Positions 8,999 to 18,668 of a stretch of 64,000 bases of DNA are shown here, one piece after another. The DNA comes from Paenibacillus ginsengarvi (GTDB lineage: Bacteria > Bacillota > Bacilli > Paenibacillales > NBRC-103111), in assembly GCF_003626695.1 (NCBI RefSeq), contig NZ_RBAH01000036.1, positions 1 through 64,000 of the forward strand, given 5' to 3'. How positions within the stretch are numbered: the stretch's first letter is position 1; each line of letters starts with the position of its first letter. The position numbers and the translations under genes were made by a program. The notes beneath the pieces were generated by a model, which searched no databases, was not told the DNA's origin, and saw only the letters and a program-made list of their open reading frames with translations.

Positions 8999-9015
8999 TT
9001 CGTCATAATTCGACA
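8999..9015 (-). promoter_or_regulatory. Two Spo0A boxes in the abrB leader
   Basis: Read on the minus strand, TGTCGAA (9009-9015) and TGACGAA (8999-9005) both match the 0A box TGNCGAA exactly and are spaced ten bases apart, one helical turn. They lie just downstream of the predicted abrB start site, matching the roadblock-type repression known for B. subtilis abrB. A perfect inverted repeat GACAAT-gtt-ATTGTC (9012-9026) overlaps the first box. Confidence 0.85.
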
Positions 9016-9029
9016 ATGTTATTGTCTTA

Positions 9030-9058
9030 ATCATACCAACCATTCCCATAACAGTCAA
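9030..9058 (-). promoter_or_regulatory. Sigma-A promoter of abrB
   Basis: Minus strand TTGACT (9053-9058), 17-base spacer, TATGAT (9030-9035). Confidence 0.85.
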
Positions 9059-9418
9059 TCGGATTTCAGGCGTTTGGATAAGAATTGACGCGCGCAAATT
9101 ATTGTCTAGCCCTCGGAAGTGTTGATACAGGCGGCTTTATGAGAATATATGTAGGGCTGCTGTCAACATAACTAGGTATTATGGGTAAGAAAAGCATAAC
9201 AGACTGTTCACGTATTTGGAAGTAAAAATATGAATAATATTCGACAATTTCCTGAAAGTTATGTCGAACTCGACAAGAACTGTATCGCTATTTGTCGAAG
9301 GCTGCACTCTCGATACGTTCAGGCAGGGCAAACTTTCTTGGACGAAATTAAGGTTGTTTTAGCCTCGTTAGTATATACTTGTAGTAGATAAAGCTTTCCA
9401 GCAAACGGAGGGTGGAGC
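9059..9418. promoter_or_regulatory. Intergenic region with three further exact Spo0A boxes
   Basis: No gene is visible between the abrB promoter and 9419. The stretch contains TGTCGAA on the plus strand at 9262-9268 and 9293-9299 and on the minus strand at 9240-9246, plus a near match at 9270-9276. A -10-like TATACT (9374-9379) precedes the HD-domain gene, but no well-spaced -35 is seen. The boxes could act on that gene, on abrB, or on a transcript I cannot see. Confidence 0.6.
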
Positions 9419-10708
9419 ATGGCTGCGCAGCTGAGGGAAGAAAAAGTTTTCAAAGATCCGGTACATAAATACATTTACGTTCAGGACGAGACGATCTGGA
9501 ATCTGATCAACACGAAGGAGTTTCAACGGCTTCGCCGGGTTCGGCAGCTGGGCACTTCGTTCATGACGTTTCACGGTGCGGAGCACAGCCGATTCTCTCA
9601 TTCCCTCGGTGTTTATGAAGTGGCCCGGCGCATTATTTCCCAGTTCGAGCGCAGCCGTTATCCCGACTGGCCGAAGGAGGAGCGGCTGCTCTGCCTGTGC
9701 GCAGCGCTGCTGCACGACATCGGGCACGGTCCATTCTCGCATTCGGTCGAATCGGTGTTCGGTACGCATCACGAGCAGTGGACCTGCAAGCTTGTGCTTG
9801 GCAATACCGAGGTCAATCGCGTACTGACCGAGGCGGACCCGGAGCTGCCGAGGAAAGTGGCCGACGTCATCTGCAAAACGTACGACAAGGAAATCGTCGT
9901 CAGCCTGATCTCCAGCCAGCTGGATGCGGACCGGATGGATTATCTGCTCCGCGACGCCTATTATACCGGCGTCCATTACGGCACCTTCGATCTGGAGCGA
10001 ATTTTACGCGTCATCCGTCCGCATCGCGGGCATATGGTTGTCAAGGAAAGCGGTATGCACGCGATTGAAGATTATTTGATGTCGCGCTACCAGATGTATT
10101 GGCAAGTGTATTTCCACCCGGTTACCCGAAGCTCGGAAATATTGCTCCGTAAAATATTCGAAAGAGCAAAGGCGCTTTATGGGGAGCGCTACCGCTTCCA
10201 GTTTTTGATGGGGCCGCTGGTCGGGCTGCTTGAGAACGAAATAACGCTTGAAGATTATGTAGCTTTGGATGAAGCCTACATCCAGATGACGATCATGCAG
10301 TGGTGCAAGGAACGGGATGCGATCTTATCCGATTTATGCGCCCGCTTTATGCACCGCAGGCTGTTCAAATATGTGGCGCTGGATGAAATCGGCGAGCAGC
10401 TCGAGGGTGAGCTGCGGGCGGGCCTCATGAACTGCGGCATCGATCCCGACTATTATTTGGTGATCGATTATTTGACCGACCTGCCTTACGATATATATCG
10501 TCCCGGCGACGCAGAGGAGAGCTTGCCGATCTGGCTGCTGGACGGACAGAACCGGCTGGTCGAAATATCCAGGAAGTCCGATATTATTCGTTCCATCAGC
10601 AGCATTCATAGTGGCAAGCACCATGTGTATTTTCCGGAAGAGCTTCTGCGGCAAGGGAACTCGTGCCTGTCCGCGGAGCTGCTGAGCGTGCTGAAGCCGG
10701 GGGGCTGA
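9419..10708 (+). CDS. HD-domain phosphohydrolase, SAMHD1/YwfO-type dNTP triphosphohydrolase
   Basis: Cytosolic metal-dependent phosphohydrolase (429 aa). The HD signature is seen as EHSRFSHSLGV (first His) and LLHDIGHGPFSHS (His-Asp), followed by SLISSQLDADRMDYLLRDAYYTG, as in B. subtilis YwfO and its Enterococcus homologue shown to cleave dNTPs. The N terminus KVFKDPVHKYIYVQDETIW is also family-typical. ATG at 9419, with ggagggtggag just upstream. It occupies the place where B. subtilis has metS. Substrate is inferred from the family only. Confidence 0.88.
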   Translation: MAAQLREEKVFKDPVHKYIYVQDETIWNLINTKEFQRLRRVRQLGTSFMTFHGAEHSRFSHSLGVYEVARRIISQFERSRYPDWPKEERLLCLCAALLHDIGHGPFSHSVESVFGTHHEQWTCKLVLGNTEVNRVLTEADPELPRKVADVICKTYDKEIVVSLISSQLDADRMDYLLRDAYYTGVHYGTFDLERILRVIRPHRGHMVVKESGMHAIEDYLMSRYQMYWQVYFHPVTRSSEILLRKIFERAKALYGERYRFQFLMGPLVGLLENEITLEDYVALDEAYIQMTIMQWCKERDAILSDLCARFMHRRLFKYVALDEIGEQLEGELRAGLMNCGIDPDYYLVIDYLTDLPYDIYRPGDAEESLPIWLLDGQNRLVEISRKSDIIRSISSIHSGKHHVYFPEELLRQGNSCLSAELLSVLKPGG

Positions 10709-10795
10709 CTGAAAGCCATTTCATAGAGGTTACGTCGTTTGGAAGAATAAGGTTTGATACGATTTTTGCAAGGGTATAACTTCGTGGAGGTACTT

Positions 10796-11569
10796 ATGCT
10801 AACAGATACGCATACGCATTTAAACGTGCGACAATTCGACGACGATAGGGACGAGGTGATCGAGCGGGCCCGGCAAAACGGCGTCAGCCGGATCGTGAAC
10901 ATCGGCTTTAACCGCGAGACGATACCGTCTTCGATCGAACTGACGGAAACGTATGATTTTATTTACAGCACGGTCGGCTGGCATCCCCAAGACGCGATCG
11001 ATATGAAAGCGGACGATCTCGACTGGATCGAGGAGCTGTGCGCCAAGCCCAAAGTGGTCGCGATCGGGGAAATCGGACTCGATTACTACTGGGACACATC
11101 GCCGAAGGACGTGCAGCACCGGGTATTTCGCGAGCAGATACGGCTTGCGAGGAAGCTGGGAATGCCCATATCGATCCATAATCGGGACGCCCATCACGAT
11201 GTCGTGCAAATTTTACGGGAAGAGAAGGCGGAGGATGTCGGCGGCGTGATGCACTGTTTTTCAGGAAGCTGGGAGACGGCGAAAATGTGCCTGGATATGA
11301 ACTTTTACATATCGTTCGGCGGGCCGATTACGTTCAAAAATGCGAAGCAGCCGAAGGAGGTGCTGGCCCAGGTGCCGCTGGACCGGCTGCTCGTGGAGAC
11401 GGACGCTCCTTACTTGACTCCGCATCCTTTTCGCGGCAAACGCAATGAAACCGGATATGTCCGGCTTGTTGCCGAGGCGGCGGCGGACATCCGGGGCATC
11501 CCGTTCGAGGAACTGGCGCGCATCACTTCGGACAACGCATCGCGATTGTTCCGTTTCCCGCAAATTTAA
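10796..11569 (+). CDS. tatD: TatD family metal-dependent deoxyribonuclease
   Basis: TIM-barrel metallo-DNase (YabD in B. subtilis). Metal-binding motifs: DTHTHLN at residues 4-10, IGEIGLDYYWDTSP, SIHNRDAH, MHCFSG and VETDAPYLTPHPFRG. The start is ATG at 10796, five bases after ggagg, giving 257 aa, the usual length; a longer in-frame reading from 10754 lacks a ribosome site. It follows the HD phosphohydrolase by 87 bases and ends at a strong terminator. Confidence 0.95.
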   Translation: MLTDTHTHLNVRQFDDDRDEVIERARQNGVSRIVNIGFNRETIPSSIELTETYDFIYSTVGWHPQDAIDMKADDLDWIEELCAKPKVVAIGEIGLDYYWDTSPKDVQHRVFREQIRLARKLGMPISIHNRDAHHDVVQILREEKAEDVGGVMHCFSGSWETAKMCLDMNFYISFGGPITFKNAKQPKEVLAQVPLDRLLVETDAPYLTPHPFRGKRNETGYVRLVAEAAADIRGIPFEELARITSDNASRLFRFPQI

Positions 11570-11581
11570 TCGAAATTTGAA

Positions 11582-11641
11582 AACCCCGGTCGGCTGCCCG
11601 GCGCTGCAAAGCGTCTTGGCAAAAGCGGATCGGGGTTTTTC
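11582..11641 (+). terminator. Terminator after tatD (also faces ecsB)
   Basis: aaccccg/cggggtt stem around a long loop, then five T on the plus strand. On the minus strand the same stem is followed by ttttcaaatt, so it can close the converging ecsAB transcript too. Confidence 0.7.
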
Positions 11642-11657
11642 GTTGTTTCCATCAAAT

Positions 11658-12875
11658 TTACTTCAAGCCGCCGCGATGGTCGTTACGGATAGCCCGCATA
11701 GTCGAGGTGTAGGCGACAAGCGCTGCGGCAACCGGAAGCAGAAGCAGCCACGGCGTGAATACTGTGGCCCGAAGCGCAGGCAATAGTAAAATGACAGCTT
11801 GCACGAGCTTGGCTCCAAGCGCGACCCGAACAGCCGAATTGTGTCTGAGCGCTGACGGAATGGGATATAGCGCCGGCCAGACGGAATGGCGGTGAAACCG
11901 GGACAGGGTGGTCAGTTGAACGCTGGTCACAATGAAAAAAAGCGCATAAACGATCGCGTACAGACCGGGCGTGCTCAGGCAAAGCAAAATCGCCGCGGCT
12001 ACAAGCGTCAGTCTGCATAAAATGCCGAAAAGCTCGGAACGCAGCAGTGTCAGCAGATATAGGTACAGGAACGCATTTGGTTGGCGCAGCGGAATCCGTT
12101 TCGCCAGCCGGGCAAGCAATCGGCGGGGCTTGACACGATTCGGCAATTCGTCGACATCGACAAACGAGTTGAAAAACAGCAGCAGTGTCGTCCGGTGCCT
12201 GGTTTCCATCAGCCGCAAGTAGGTCCAGTTGACGACGAGCTTTCGGGTTCTGAAAGCCCAGAGGCTCATAATCGCCGCTGCGGCCGCGAAAGCGATCAGA
12301 CCGGCGATCAAGCCGAAGCGGTATAACGCGTAAACGGCGGCGGCATCGGCGAGCCAGCGCGTGAGTCTGAACAGAGCGCGATATTCGGCGCGGACAAACG
12401 ACGATTCCAGCCAAGCGCCGAGCAAATTCGCGAATTTCAGCGCGAGGGCGAATGCCAGGACGGCGAGCGGCGCAGCCGCGTCGGTCCCGAAGCCGTGACG
12501 GTACAGCGGCATTACGGTGAACACGGCTAGCAGCACGGCGAAGCTCTGGGTCAGGAAGCTGTACCGCAGCGCGCCGCGGAAGTAAGGACCGATCCGGGCT
12601 TCCATCGGGACGAGGAAGATGAGATCGGCTTCCCGCAGCAGCGTCCGGATCGGACTGACCGCCAGGAACGGCGTGACGATACAGCTGATGACGAGTGCAT
12701 GCGGAAACGTATCGGGAAGCCGCTCCAGCACTTTGCCGTACATGTAGGAGGAAGCGAGGAAGACGGCCAGCACGAACAGGAAAAATCCGCTCTGTCCCGC
12801 ATACACCGTATACCGCGCGTTCGTTCGGATATGCGCCGCAAGACGTTTCTTCCAAAGCGCTTTTGCCGGGTTCAT
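11658..12875 (-). CDS. ecsB: ABC transporter permease EcsB
   Basis: Membrane half of the Ecs ABC transporter, which in B. subtilis affects protein secretion, intramembrane proteolysis (RasP) and peptide-related signalling. 405 aa, with many hydrophobic segments and the family's start NPAKALWKKRLAAHIR and PFLAVSPIRTLLREAD. Its ATG overlaps the ecsA stop (ATGA). It lies on the strand opposite to its neighbours, an insertion relative to the tatD-yabE order of B. subtilis. The transported substrate is unknown. Confidence 0.88.
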   Translation of the reverse strand: MNPAKALWKKRLAAHIRTNARYTVYAGQSGFFLFVLAVFLASSYMYGKVLERLPDTFPHALVISCIVTPFLAVSPIRTLLREADLIFLVPMEARIGPYFRGALRYSFLTQSFAVLLAVFTVMPLYRHGFGTDAAAPLAVLAFALALKFANLLGAWLESSFVRAEYRALFRLTRWLADAAAVYALYRFGLIAGLIAFAAAAAIMSLWAFRTRKLVVNWTYLRLMETRHRTTLLLFFNSFVDVDELPNRVKPRRLLARLAKRIPLRQPNAFLYLYLLTLLRSELFGILCRLTLVAAAILLCLSTPGLYAIVYALFFIVTSVQLTTLSRFHRHSVWPALYPIPSALRHNSAVRVALGAKLVQAVILLLPALRATVFTPWLLLLPVAAALVAYTSTMRAIRNDHRGGLK

Positions 12876-13618
12876 GACGCGCCGCCTTTCACGATCGTAT
12901 AAAACAGGTCGTCCAGCGTCGTATCGGGTGCCTCTCCGGCGCTTTGCCGCAGCTCGTCCAGCGTTCCTTTCGCCGCGATTTTCCCCCGGTGCAAAACGAC
13001 GTAACGATCGCAGTACGTCTCCAGCGTCGATAAAATATGCGAGCTGATCAGGAAGGAGGCGCCCTCCTTTTTGCGGCGGGCCATCAGGTCGAGCAGCGAA
13101 CGGATGCCCAGCGGATCAAGCCCCAGAAACGGCTCGTCGATTACATACAGCGGCGGTTCGACAAGAAAAGCGTTCATGATCATTACTTTTTGGCGCATTC
13201 CTTTCGACAACGTTTGGGGAAATGCGTCAAGCTTGTCGGTCATGTCGAACTGCTCCGCGAGCGAGGCCGAGCGCTGCTCGAATTGCTCCTCCGTGAGGCC
13301 GTACGCGATCGCGCTCATGCGGAGGTGCTCGCGGATCGTCAGCTCCTCGTACAGTTCGGGAGCCTCGGGCACATACGCGAACGAGCTGCGGTACTCGCTC
13401 GTATTGTCGCCGGTTGCGAGTCCCATAACGCGGACGCTCCCTTTTTGAGGCGCCAGCAGACCGAGAATATGTTTGATCGTCGTGCTTTTGCCGGCTCCGT
13501 TTAATCCGATTAATCCGATCATCTCACCCTGAGCTATCGTAAAATCGAGGTCGTGAATGACGGGGCGATTCCAAATGTAGCCGCCAGATAAATTTGAAAT
13601 TTCTAAAGCATTAGCCAT
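12872..13618 (-). CDS. ecsA: ABC transporter ATP-binding protein EcsA
   Basis: Cytoplasmic ATPase of the Ecs transporter (248 aa). Walker A GLNGAGKST near residues 38-46, an LSKGMRQK signature where others have LSGGQ, Walker B LYVIDEPFLGLDPLG, and a switch histidine in ISSHILSTLETYCDR. ATG at 13618 follows ggagg. It begins the two-gene unit with ecsB. An extended -10 (TGGTATGAT, minus strand 13655-13663) stands about 40 bases upstream. Confidence 0.93.
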   Translation of the reverse strand: MANALEISNLSGGYIWNRPVIHDLDFTIAQGEMIGLIGLNGAGKSTTIKHILGLLAPQKGSVRVMGLATGDNTSEYRSSFAYVPEAPELYEELTIREHLRMSAIAYGLTEEQFEQRSASLAEQFDMTDKLDAFPQTLSKGMRQKVMIMNAFLVEPPLYVIDEPFLGLDPLGIRSLLDLMARRKKEGASFLISSHILSTLETYCDRYVVLHRGKIAAKGTLDELRQSAGEAPDTTLDDLFYTIVKGGAS

Positions 13619-13654
13619 TTATTTCCTCCCTTTTTGTATCCGCCAATTCCCATC

Positions 13655-13663
13655 ATCATACCA
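13655..13663 (-). promoter_or_regulatory. Candidate extended -10 promoter of ecsAB
   Basis: Minus strand TGG-TATGAT, without a clear -35. Confidence 0.4.
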
Positions 13664-13829
13664 TTTTTGGGTGAAAAACTTCATCTTCGGAATAATGCGA
13701 ATGCGAAAAGAGGGTCCAAACAGGAGCCGTAATAGCTTCAGACGAAGAAAAACAGCGATTTGTTTCATAAAAAAACTAAAAAATCGCAGATTTTTCGCCT
13801 TTTTGCTGAAAAAACGGCTTTTCATCCTC

Positions 13830-13858
13830 TTTACAGGTTTTTCATAAGGCTTTAATAT
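13830..13858 (+). promoter_or_regulatory. Sigma-A promoter of the riboswitch-yabE transcript
   Basis: TTTACA (13830-13835), 17-base spacer, TAATAT (13853-13858). It places transcription start about 30-40 bases before the riboswitch aptamer. Confidence 0.65.
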
Positions 13859-13899
13859 TACGATCATAATGATTCGAAACGTAAATACCGCCATCGACT

Positions 13900-14062
13900 A
13901 CCTATCGCTGAGTTTCCGTAAGGGAAACGGGGGAACCAAGTTACATGGGGTGAATTTTAGCTGGGGCTGTTACCTGCAGCCTGCAGCTAAATAGGGCGAC
14001 TCTCGCGTCCGAACCCGTCAGCTAACCTCGTAAGCGTGAAGAGAGAGGCACGATTGTCGGGC
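13900..14062 (+). ncRNA. Cyclic di-AMP riboswitch (ydaO/yuaA type)
   Basis: The sequence carries the conserved blocks of the ydaO-yuaA aptamer in order: cgctgagtttccgtaaggg, gaaacgggggaacc, ggggtgaat, agggcgactctcgcgtcc and cgaacccgtcagctaacctc followed by gtaagcg. The first and last blocks can pair (cgct/agcg). In known examples c-di-AMP binding turns transcription off. Here a terminator follows at 14105 and then yabE, a cell-wall lytic-type gene, a frequent target of this class. Edges are approximate. Confidence 0.93.
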
Positions 14063-14104
14063 AAAGGATGCCACACCCTGAACTGGGATGAGCATTGATT
14101 TACT

Positions 14105-14145
14105 GCCGCGAGAAGAGTACCTCTTCATCCGCGGCTTTTTATTTT
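14105..14145 (+). terminator. Riboswitch expression platform terminator
   Basis: gccgcg/cgcggc stem with inner gaagag/ctcttc, then ttttt-a-tttt. It lies between the c-di-AMP aptamer and yabE, so an off-switch is expected. Confidence 0.85.
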
Positions 14146-14317
14146 CGGAATTTTCCGAAAATATCCTGAACGGACTATTCAGGCACAGTCGTCATACACA
14201 CAGCCCTGACATGTATCAGACCGATGGCGAAGCGAATCATTCAAAATGAACCAGGTCGCGTCAATCTAGTCATGCGTAACACTCGACGGCGAGAACTGAT
14301 GAAGGAGGACCGCAGAA

Positions 14318-15457
14318 GTGGGCGTTATTCCAGGCGGAGAAACCCATGTAAAACGATCATCCAGCATGTCTTTCGCAATGCGATGGAAGCATGAAAACTT
14401 GCGTAGGATCCTACTAAGCGCTTTGTTTTCGATCGTGATGGCAGTCATGTTTGCACTGCTTTTGTACGGAATATCAATCAAACAAATCCAGCTGGTCGTC
14501 GGCGGAGAATTGAAACAGGTCAAGACAAGGGAGTCGACGCTGTCCGCCGTACTCGCGGAGCATGGAGTAGCCGTAGGCCAGTACGATAAAGTGTCGGCGA
14601 GTCTGGATGCGAAGCTGAGGCATGGCGACACGTTCGTCGTCGAGCGTGCCGTTCCGATCGAGCTGACGGCCGACGGCAAAACGGAAACGCATTACACCGT
14701 AGCGAAGACGGTGGAGGGCGCACTTGCAGCGCTTAATGTGGAGCTAGGCGAGATGGATAAGCTGAGTCCGGCTAAGGAAGAACCGATCGCGGCTCATACG
14801 CCGATCCAGATCGTGCGCGTTCAGAAGCTGATCGAGGATCAAACCGAGTCGATTCCGTTCGACACGGTGAAGCAGAACGATCCGAACTTGCTCAAGGGCA
14901 AGGAGCAGGTCGTGACGGCCGGCATAGAAGGCGTTCTGTCCAAAAAAATCGAGAAGGTGTTCGAGGACGGCCAGTTAATCACCGAAACCGTCGTCGATAT
15001 GAAAGTGGAACAGGAGAGCGTCAGCCAGATCGTCGCGCTCGGAACGAAAAGCCCGGTTGTCGTTTTGTCGGCGGCATCTCCGAATGTTGACGAGGTGACG
15101 AAAAACGGAGTCACGTTTGCCTACAAGGAGATTTTGAACAATGTAACGCTTACGGCGTACTCCATCGATGCCGCATCCACAGGCAAGACTAGCGAACATC
15201 CGCAGTACGGCATGACCTTCTCCGGAACGAAGGTGAGCGAAGGCCGGACGATTGCGGTCGATCCGAAAGTCATACCGATCGGCTGGTGGGTTTATATCGA
15301 GGGGATCGGCTTGCGCCGCGCCGAGGATACCGGAAGCGCGATCAAAGGGAACATTATCGACGTTTATTTCGAGAACCCTGATTACGCCAAACGTTTCGGC
15401 TTGAAGCGGGGCTACAAGGTGTACATTATCGGCAAAGAAAAACCGTCTGTTAATTGA
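14318..15457 (+). CDS. yabE: YabE-type cell-wall protein with DUF348, G5 and 3D domains
   Basis: Membrane-anchored, extracytoplasmic protein (379 aa) related to resuscitation-promoting factors and the 3D lytic family, which act on peptidoglycan. By eye: one N-terminal membrane segment (about residues 30-52), two DUF348 modules (about 57-98 and 112-150), a G5 domain (about 165-245), and a C-terminal 3D domain with LTAYSIDAASTG, GRTIAVDPKVIPIGWWVYIEG and AEDTGSAIKGNIIDVYF, which hold the three conserved aspartates. GTG start, nine bases after aaggagg. Expression should fall when c-di-AMP is high, because the riboswitch leads into this gene. Confidence 0.93.
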   Translation: MGVIPGGETHVKRSSSMSFAMRWKHENLRRILLSALFSIVMAVMFALLLYGISIKQIQLVVGGELKQVKTRESTLSAVLAEHGVAVGQYDKVSASLDAKLRHGDTFVVERAVPIELTADGKTETHYTVAKTVEGALAALNVELGEMDKLSPAKEEPIAAHTPIQIVRVQKLIEDQTESIPFDTVKQNDPNLLKGKEQVVTAGIEGVLSKKIEKVFEDGQLITETVVDMKVEQESVSQIVALGTKSPVVVLSAASPNVDEVTKNGVTFAYKEILNNVTLTAYSIDAASTGKTSEHPQYGMTFSGTKVSEGRTIAVDPKVIPIGWWVYIEGIGLRRAEDTGSAIKGNIIDVYFENPDYAKRFGLKRGYKVYIIGKEKPSVN

Positions 15458-15541
15458 CGGTTTCCGAGGTCTCCGTCTGTAAAAATCCGTTGATTAGAAC
15501 AGAGGGGCTCGGGTATATTGTAAATAGGTGACTTTAGCAAA

Positions 15542-15566
15542 AGAAGAGGCGAGCCCTCTTCTTTTT
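15542..15566 (+). terminator. Terminator between yabE and rnmV
   Basis: agaagagg-cgagc-cctcttct followed by five T. An earlier stem at the yabE stop (aaaccgtc/gacggttt) has no T run. Confidence 0.75.
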
Positions 15567-15589
15567 GTTCGTGCTGAAAGGAAGAATGT

Positions 15590-17052
<1,463 letters not shown>

Positions 17053-17056
17053 CACG

Positions 17057-17085
17057 CACCAAACGTTACAATCGCCCATAAGATA
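17057..17085 (+). promoter_or_regulatory. Sigma-K promoter of yabG
   Basis: CACC (17057-17060), 16-base spacer, CATAAGATA (17077-17085). This fits the sigma-K consensus mACm-n16-CATAnnnTA at every fixed position. yabG of B. subtilis is a sigma-K gene. Confidence 0.75.
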
Positions 17086-17106
17086 GTCGAGGGAGGCGAT
17101 TGTAGG

Positions 17107-17976
17107 ATGGAGCAAGGAGAACTGGTCGTTCGGAGGTCTTATGGCGGAGACGTCATCTTTAAGATCGCCGCTCTTGAAGCGACTCGTGCAGTGCTGAAGG
17201 GCGTCGATTATCGGCTGCTCGCCGATTCGCCGATTACGGATTTGCAGCCGGTTCAAGGTACTAGACCGCTTCAGCAGCATTATTCGCAGATGAAGGTGAA
17301 CGATTCGCTGCGCGAGCTGGCCCGCTATCAAATGTGGCAGCGGGAGAAGCGGCAAACGGAGCTTGGCGGTACGGAACAAATACCTCACGCCTATTTTGAA
17401 GTACCCGGTAAAGTGCTGCATTTGGACGGAGATCCGACTTATTTGCGCAAGAGCATGGCACTGTACGGAGAATTTCACGTTCCGGCGGAAGGCTATTTCG
17501 TTACGGAAGCGAATATGGCGCATGCCTTGTACACATTATTGCCGCAGGCAAGGCCGGATATTGTGGTGATTACCGGCCACGACGGCATACTGAAGCATAT
17601 TAAGGATCGCGACATAAGCGATATAAGCAGCTACAAAAACTCGCATAACTTCGTTAACGCCATCTATGCGGCGCGGCAGTACGATCGCAATTTGGATTCG
17701 CTTACAGTGATCGCAGGCGCCTGTCAGTCGCATTTTGAAGCGCTACTGCGGGCGGGAGCCAATTTTGCCAGCTCGCCGGCCCGGGTGCTCATACACGCGC
17801 TTGATCCTTCGTGCATCGCCATCAAGACGGCCTTCACGTCCGTACGGGAGACGGTCAACGTTGCGGATGTGATCCGCAATACAATAAGCGGGTATGAAGG
17901 CGTTGGCGGCGTGGAGACGCGCGGCAGCTACCGGCTGGGATTGCCCAGGCTGAAAGCTCCGCAACCTGCTACTTGA
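17107..17976 (+). CDS. yabG: Sporulation-specific protease YabG
   Basis: Mother-cell cysteine-type protease that trims coat proteins (such as SpoIVA and CotT in B. subtilis) and helps coat cross-linking. 289 aa. Family stretches: VRRSYGGDVIFKI, YFEVPGKVLHLDGDP, IVVITGHDGI, YKNSHNFVNAIYAARQYD, VIAGACQSHFEALLRAGANFASSPARVLIHALDP and IRNTISGYEGVGGVETRGSY. The catalytic pair is likely within the TGHDG and AGACQSH segments (inference). ATG at 17107 after gggaggcg, downstream of a sigma-K promoter. Confidence 0.95.
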   Translation: MEQGELVVRRSYGGDVIFKIAALEATRAVLKGVDYRLLADSPITDLQPVQGTRPLQQHYSQMKVNDSLRELARYQMWQREKRQTELGGTEQIPHAYFEVPGKVLHLDGDPTYLRKSMALYGEFHVPAEGYFVTEANMAHALYTLLPQARPDIVVITGHDGILKHIKDRDISDISSYKNSHNFVNAIYAARQYDRNLDSLTVIAGACQSHFEALLRAGANFASSPARVLIHALDPSCIAIKTAFTSVRETVNVADVIRNTISGYEGVGGVETRGSYRLGLPRLKAPQPAT

Positions 17977-18283
17977 AAAGTGCCGCGAGGTGCTTTTTTT
18001 CTTTTGTTTTAGATCATAAGCACTTTAGGGTGCTTTTTTCTTTTTAACCCAATTATGGCCAAATCGAAACGCCATCTGGGGATTTTTTCTTTTGTTTTTT
18101 TGTAAATGGATAAAAAATGAACGTTTTGTGAATGTTAAGGGGGAGAAAGTTCAAAAAAATCGAAAAAAGGCAGCAGAAAAGGCGTTGACAATAAGTTTGT
18201 TTGGTTGATATAATATTTAGTTTAATTTGACATACTACCTCTGGATGAGTTATAATAGACAAGGAAAGAGGTGGTAGCTCACA
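17977..18283 (+). promoter_or_regulatory. Tandem sigma-A promoters of veg
   Basis: After the yabG terminator and an A/T-rich stretch there are two strong promoters. P1 is TTGACA (18185-18190), 18 bases, TATAAT (18209-18214). P2 is TTGACA (18227-18232), 18 bases, TATAAT (18251-18256). Both hexamers match consensus fully in both. The B. subtilis veg promoter is likewise one of its strongest. Confidence 0.9.
18018..18040 (+). terminator. Terminator after yabG
   Basis: aagcac-tttagg-gtgctt followed by T6 and more T. A similar ggtgcttttttt string at 17988 lacks a matching left arm. Confidence 0.65.
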
Positions 18284-18559
18284 ATGGCTAAAAATGCGCT
18301 GTTGGAAATCAAACGCAGTTTGGAAGCCCATGTCGGGCAGAAAATCATGTTGCGAGCAAACGGAGGTCGCCGCAAGACGATCGAACGCTCCGGGGTTTTG
18401 GAAGAAACCTACCCTTCCGTCTTTATCGTAAAGCTGGATCAAGACCAGCATGCGTTCAAACGGGTGTCTTATAGCTATGCGGACATTTTGACCGAATCGG
18501 TGGAAGTGACCGTGTGCCAGGACGAAGGACAAGTCCGGATCACCTATATTCAACATTAA
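18284..18559 (+). CDS. veg: Veg protein
   Basis: Small abundant protein (91 aa) that in B. subtilis stimulates biofilm matrix genes by countering SinR. Family signature: [43 protein letters not shown], and [21 protein letters not shown] at 18284 after aaagaggtgg. It is a single-gene unit under two consensus promoters and its own terminator. Confidence 0.96.
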   Translation: MAKNALLEIKRSLEAHVGQKIMLRANGGRRKTIERSGVLEETYPSVFIVKLDQDQHAFKRVSYSYADILTESVEVTVCQDEGQVRITYIQH

Positions 18560-18574
18560 CCATAACGTGTACCG

Positions 18575-18605
18575 GCGGCGAAACGCATCATTTCGCCGCT
18601 TTTTT
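18575..18605 (+). terminator. Terminator of veg
   Basis: A nine-base perfect stem gcggcgaaa/tttcgccgc with a seven-base loop, followed by T6. The loop also holds the -35 of the sspF promoter. Confidence 0.9.
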
Positions 18606-18614
18606 CGCATACTA
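18585..18614 (+). promoter_or_regulatory. Sigma-G promoter of sspF
   Basis: GCATCA (18585-18590) in the veg terminator loop, 17 bases, CATACTA (18608-18614), the exact sigma-G -10. SASP genes are sigma-G targets. Confidence 0.7.
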
Positions 18615-18668
18615 AGCTATAATCCCGCACAACAAAACCGAATACGGGTATAAGGAGGCTTGGTTCAC

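Larger units (their letters stand above)
13619..14317. other. 699-base region without a protein gene
   Basis: Between ecsA and yabE I see the ecsAB promoter, an A/T-rich stretch (13740-13850), the yabE promoter, the riboswitch and its terminator. After the terminator (14146-14300) a short inverted repeat (cctgaa-cggacta-ttcagg, 14165-14183) is the only structure noticed. Confidence 0.7.

Noticed and set aside
9354-9379. TTGTTT...TATACT before the HD phosphohydrolase as a sigma-A promoter
   Set aside because: Only 14 bases separate the elements, so I do not call it; the start of this gene's transcript remains unknown.
13619-13894. Minus-strand frame of 91 aa just upstream of ecsA
   Set aside because: Low-complexity Lys/Phe/Arg composition from A/T-rich DNA, it runs through the ecsA ribosome site and stops directly at its start codon, and the proposed ecsAB promoter lies inside it.
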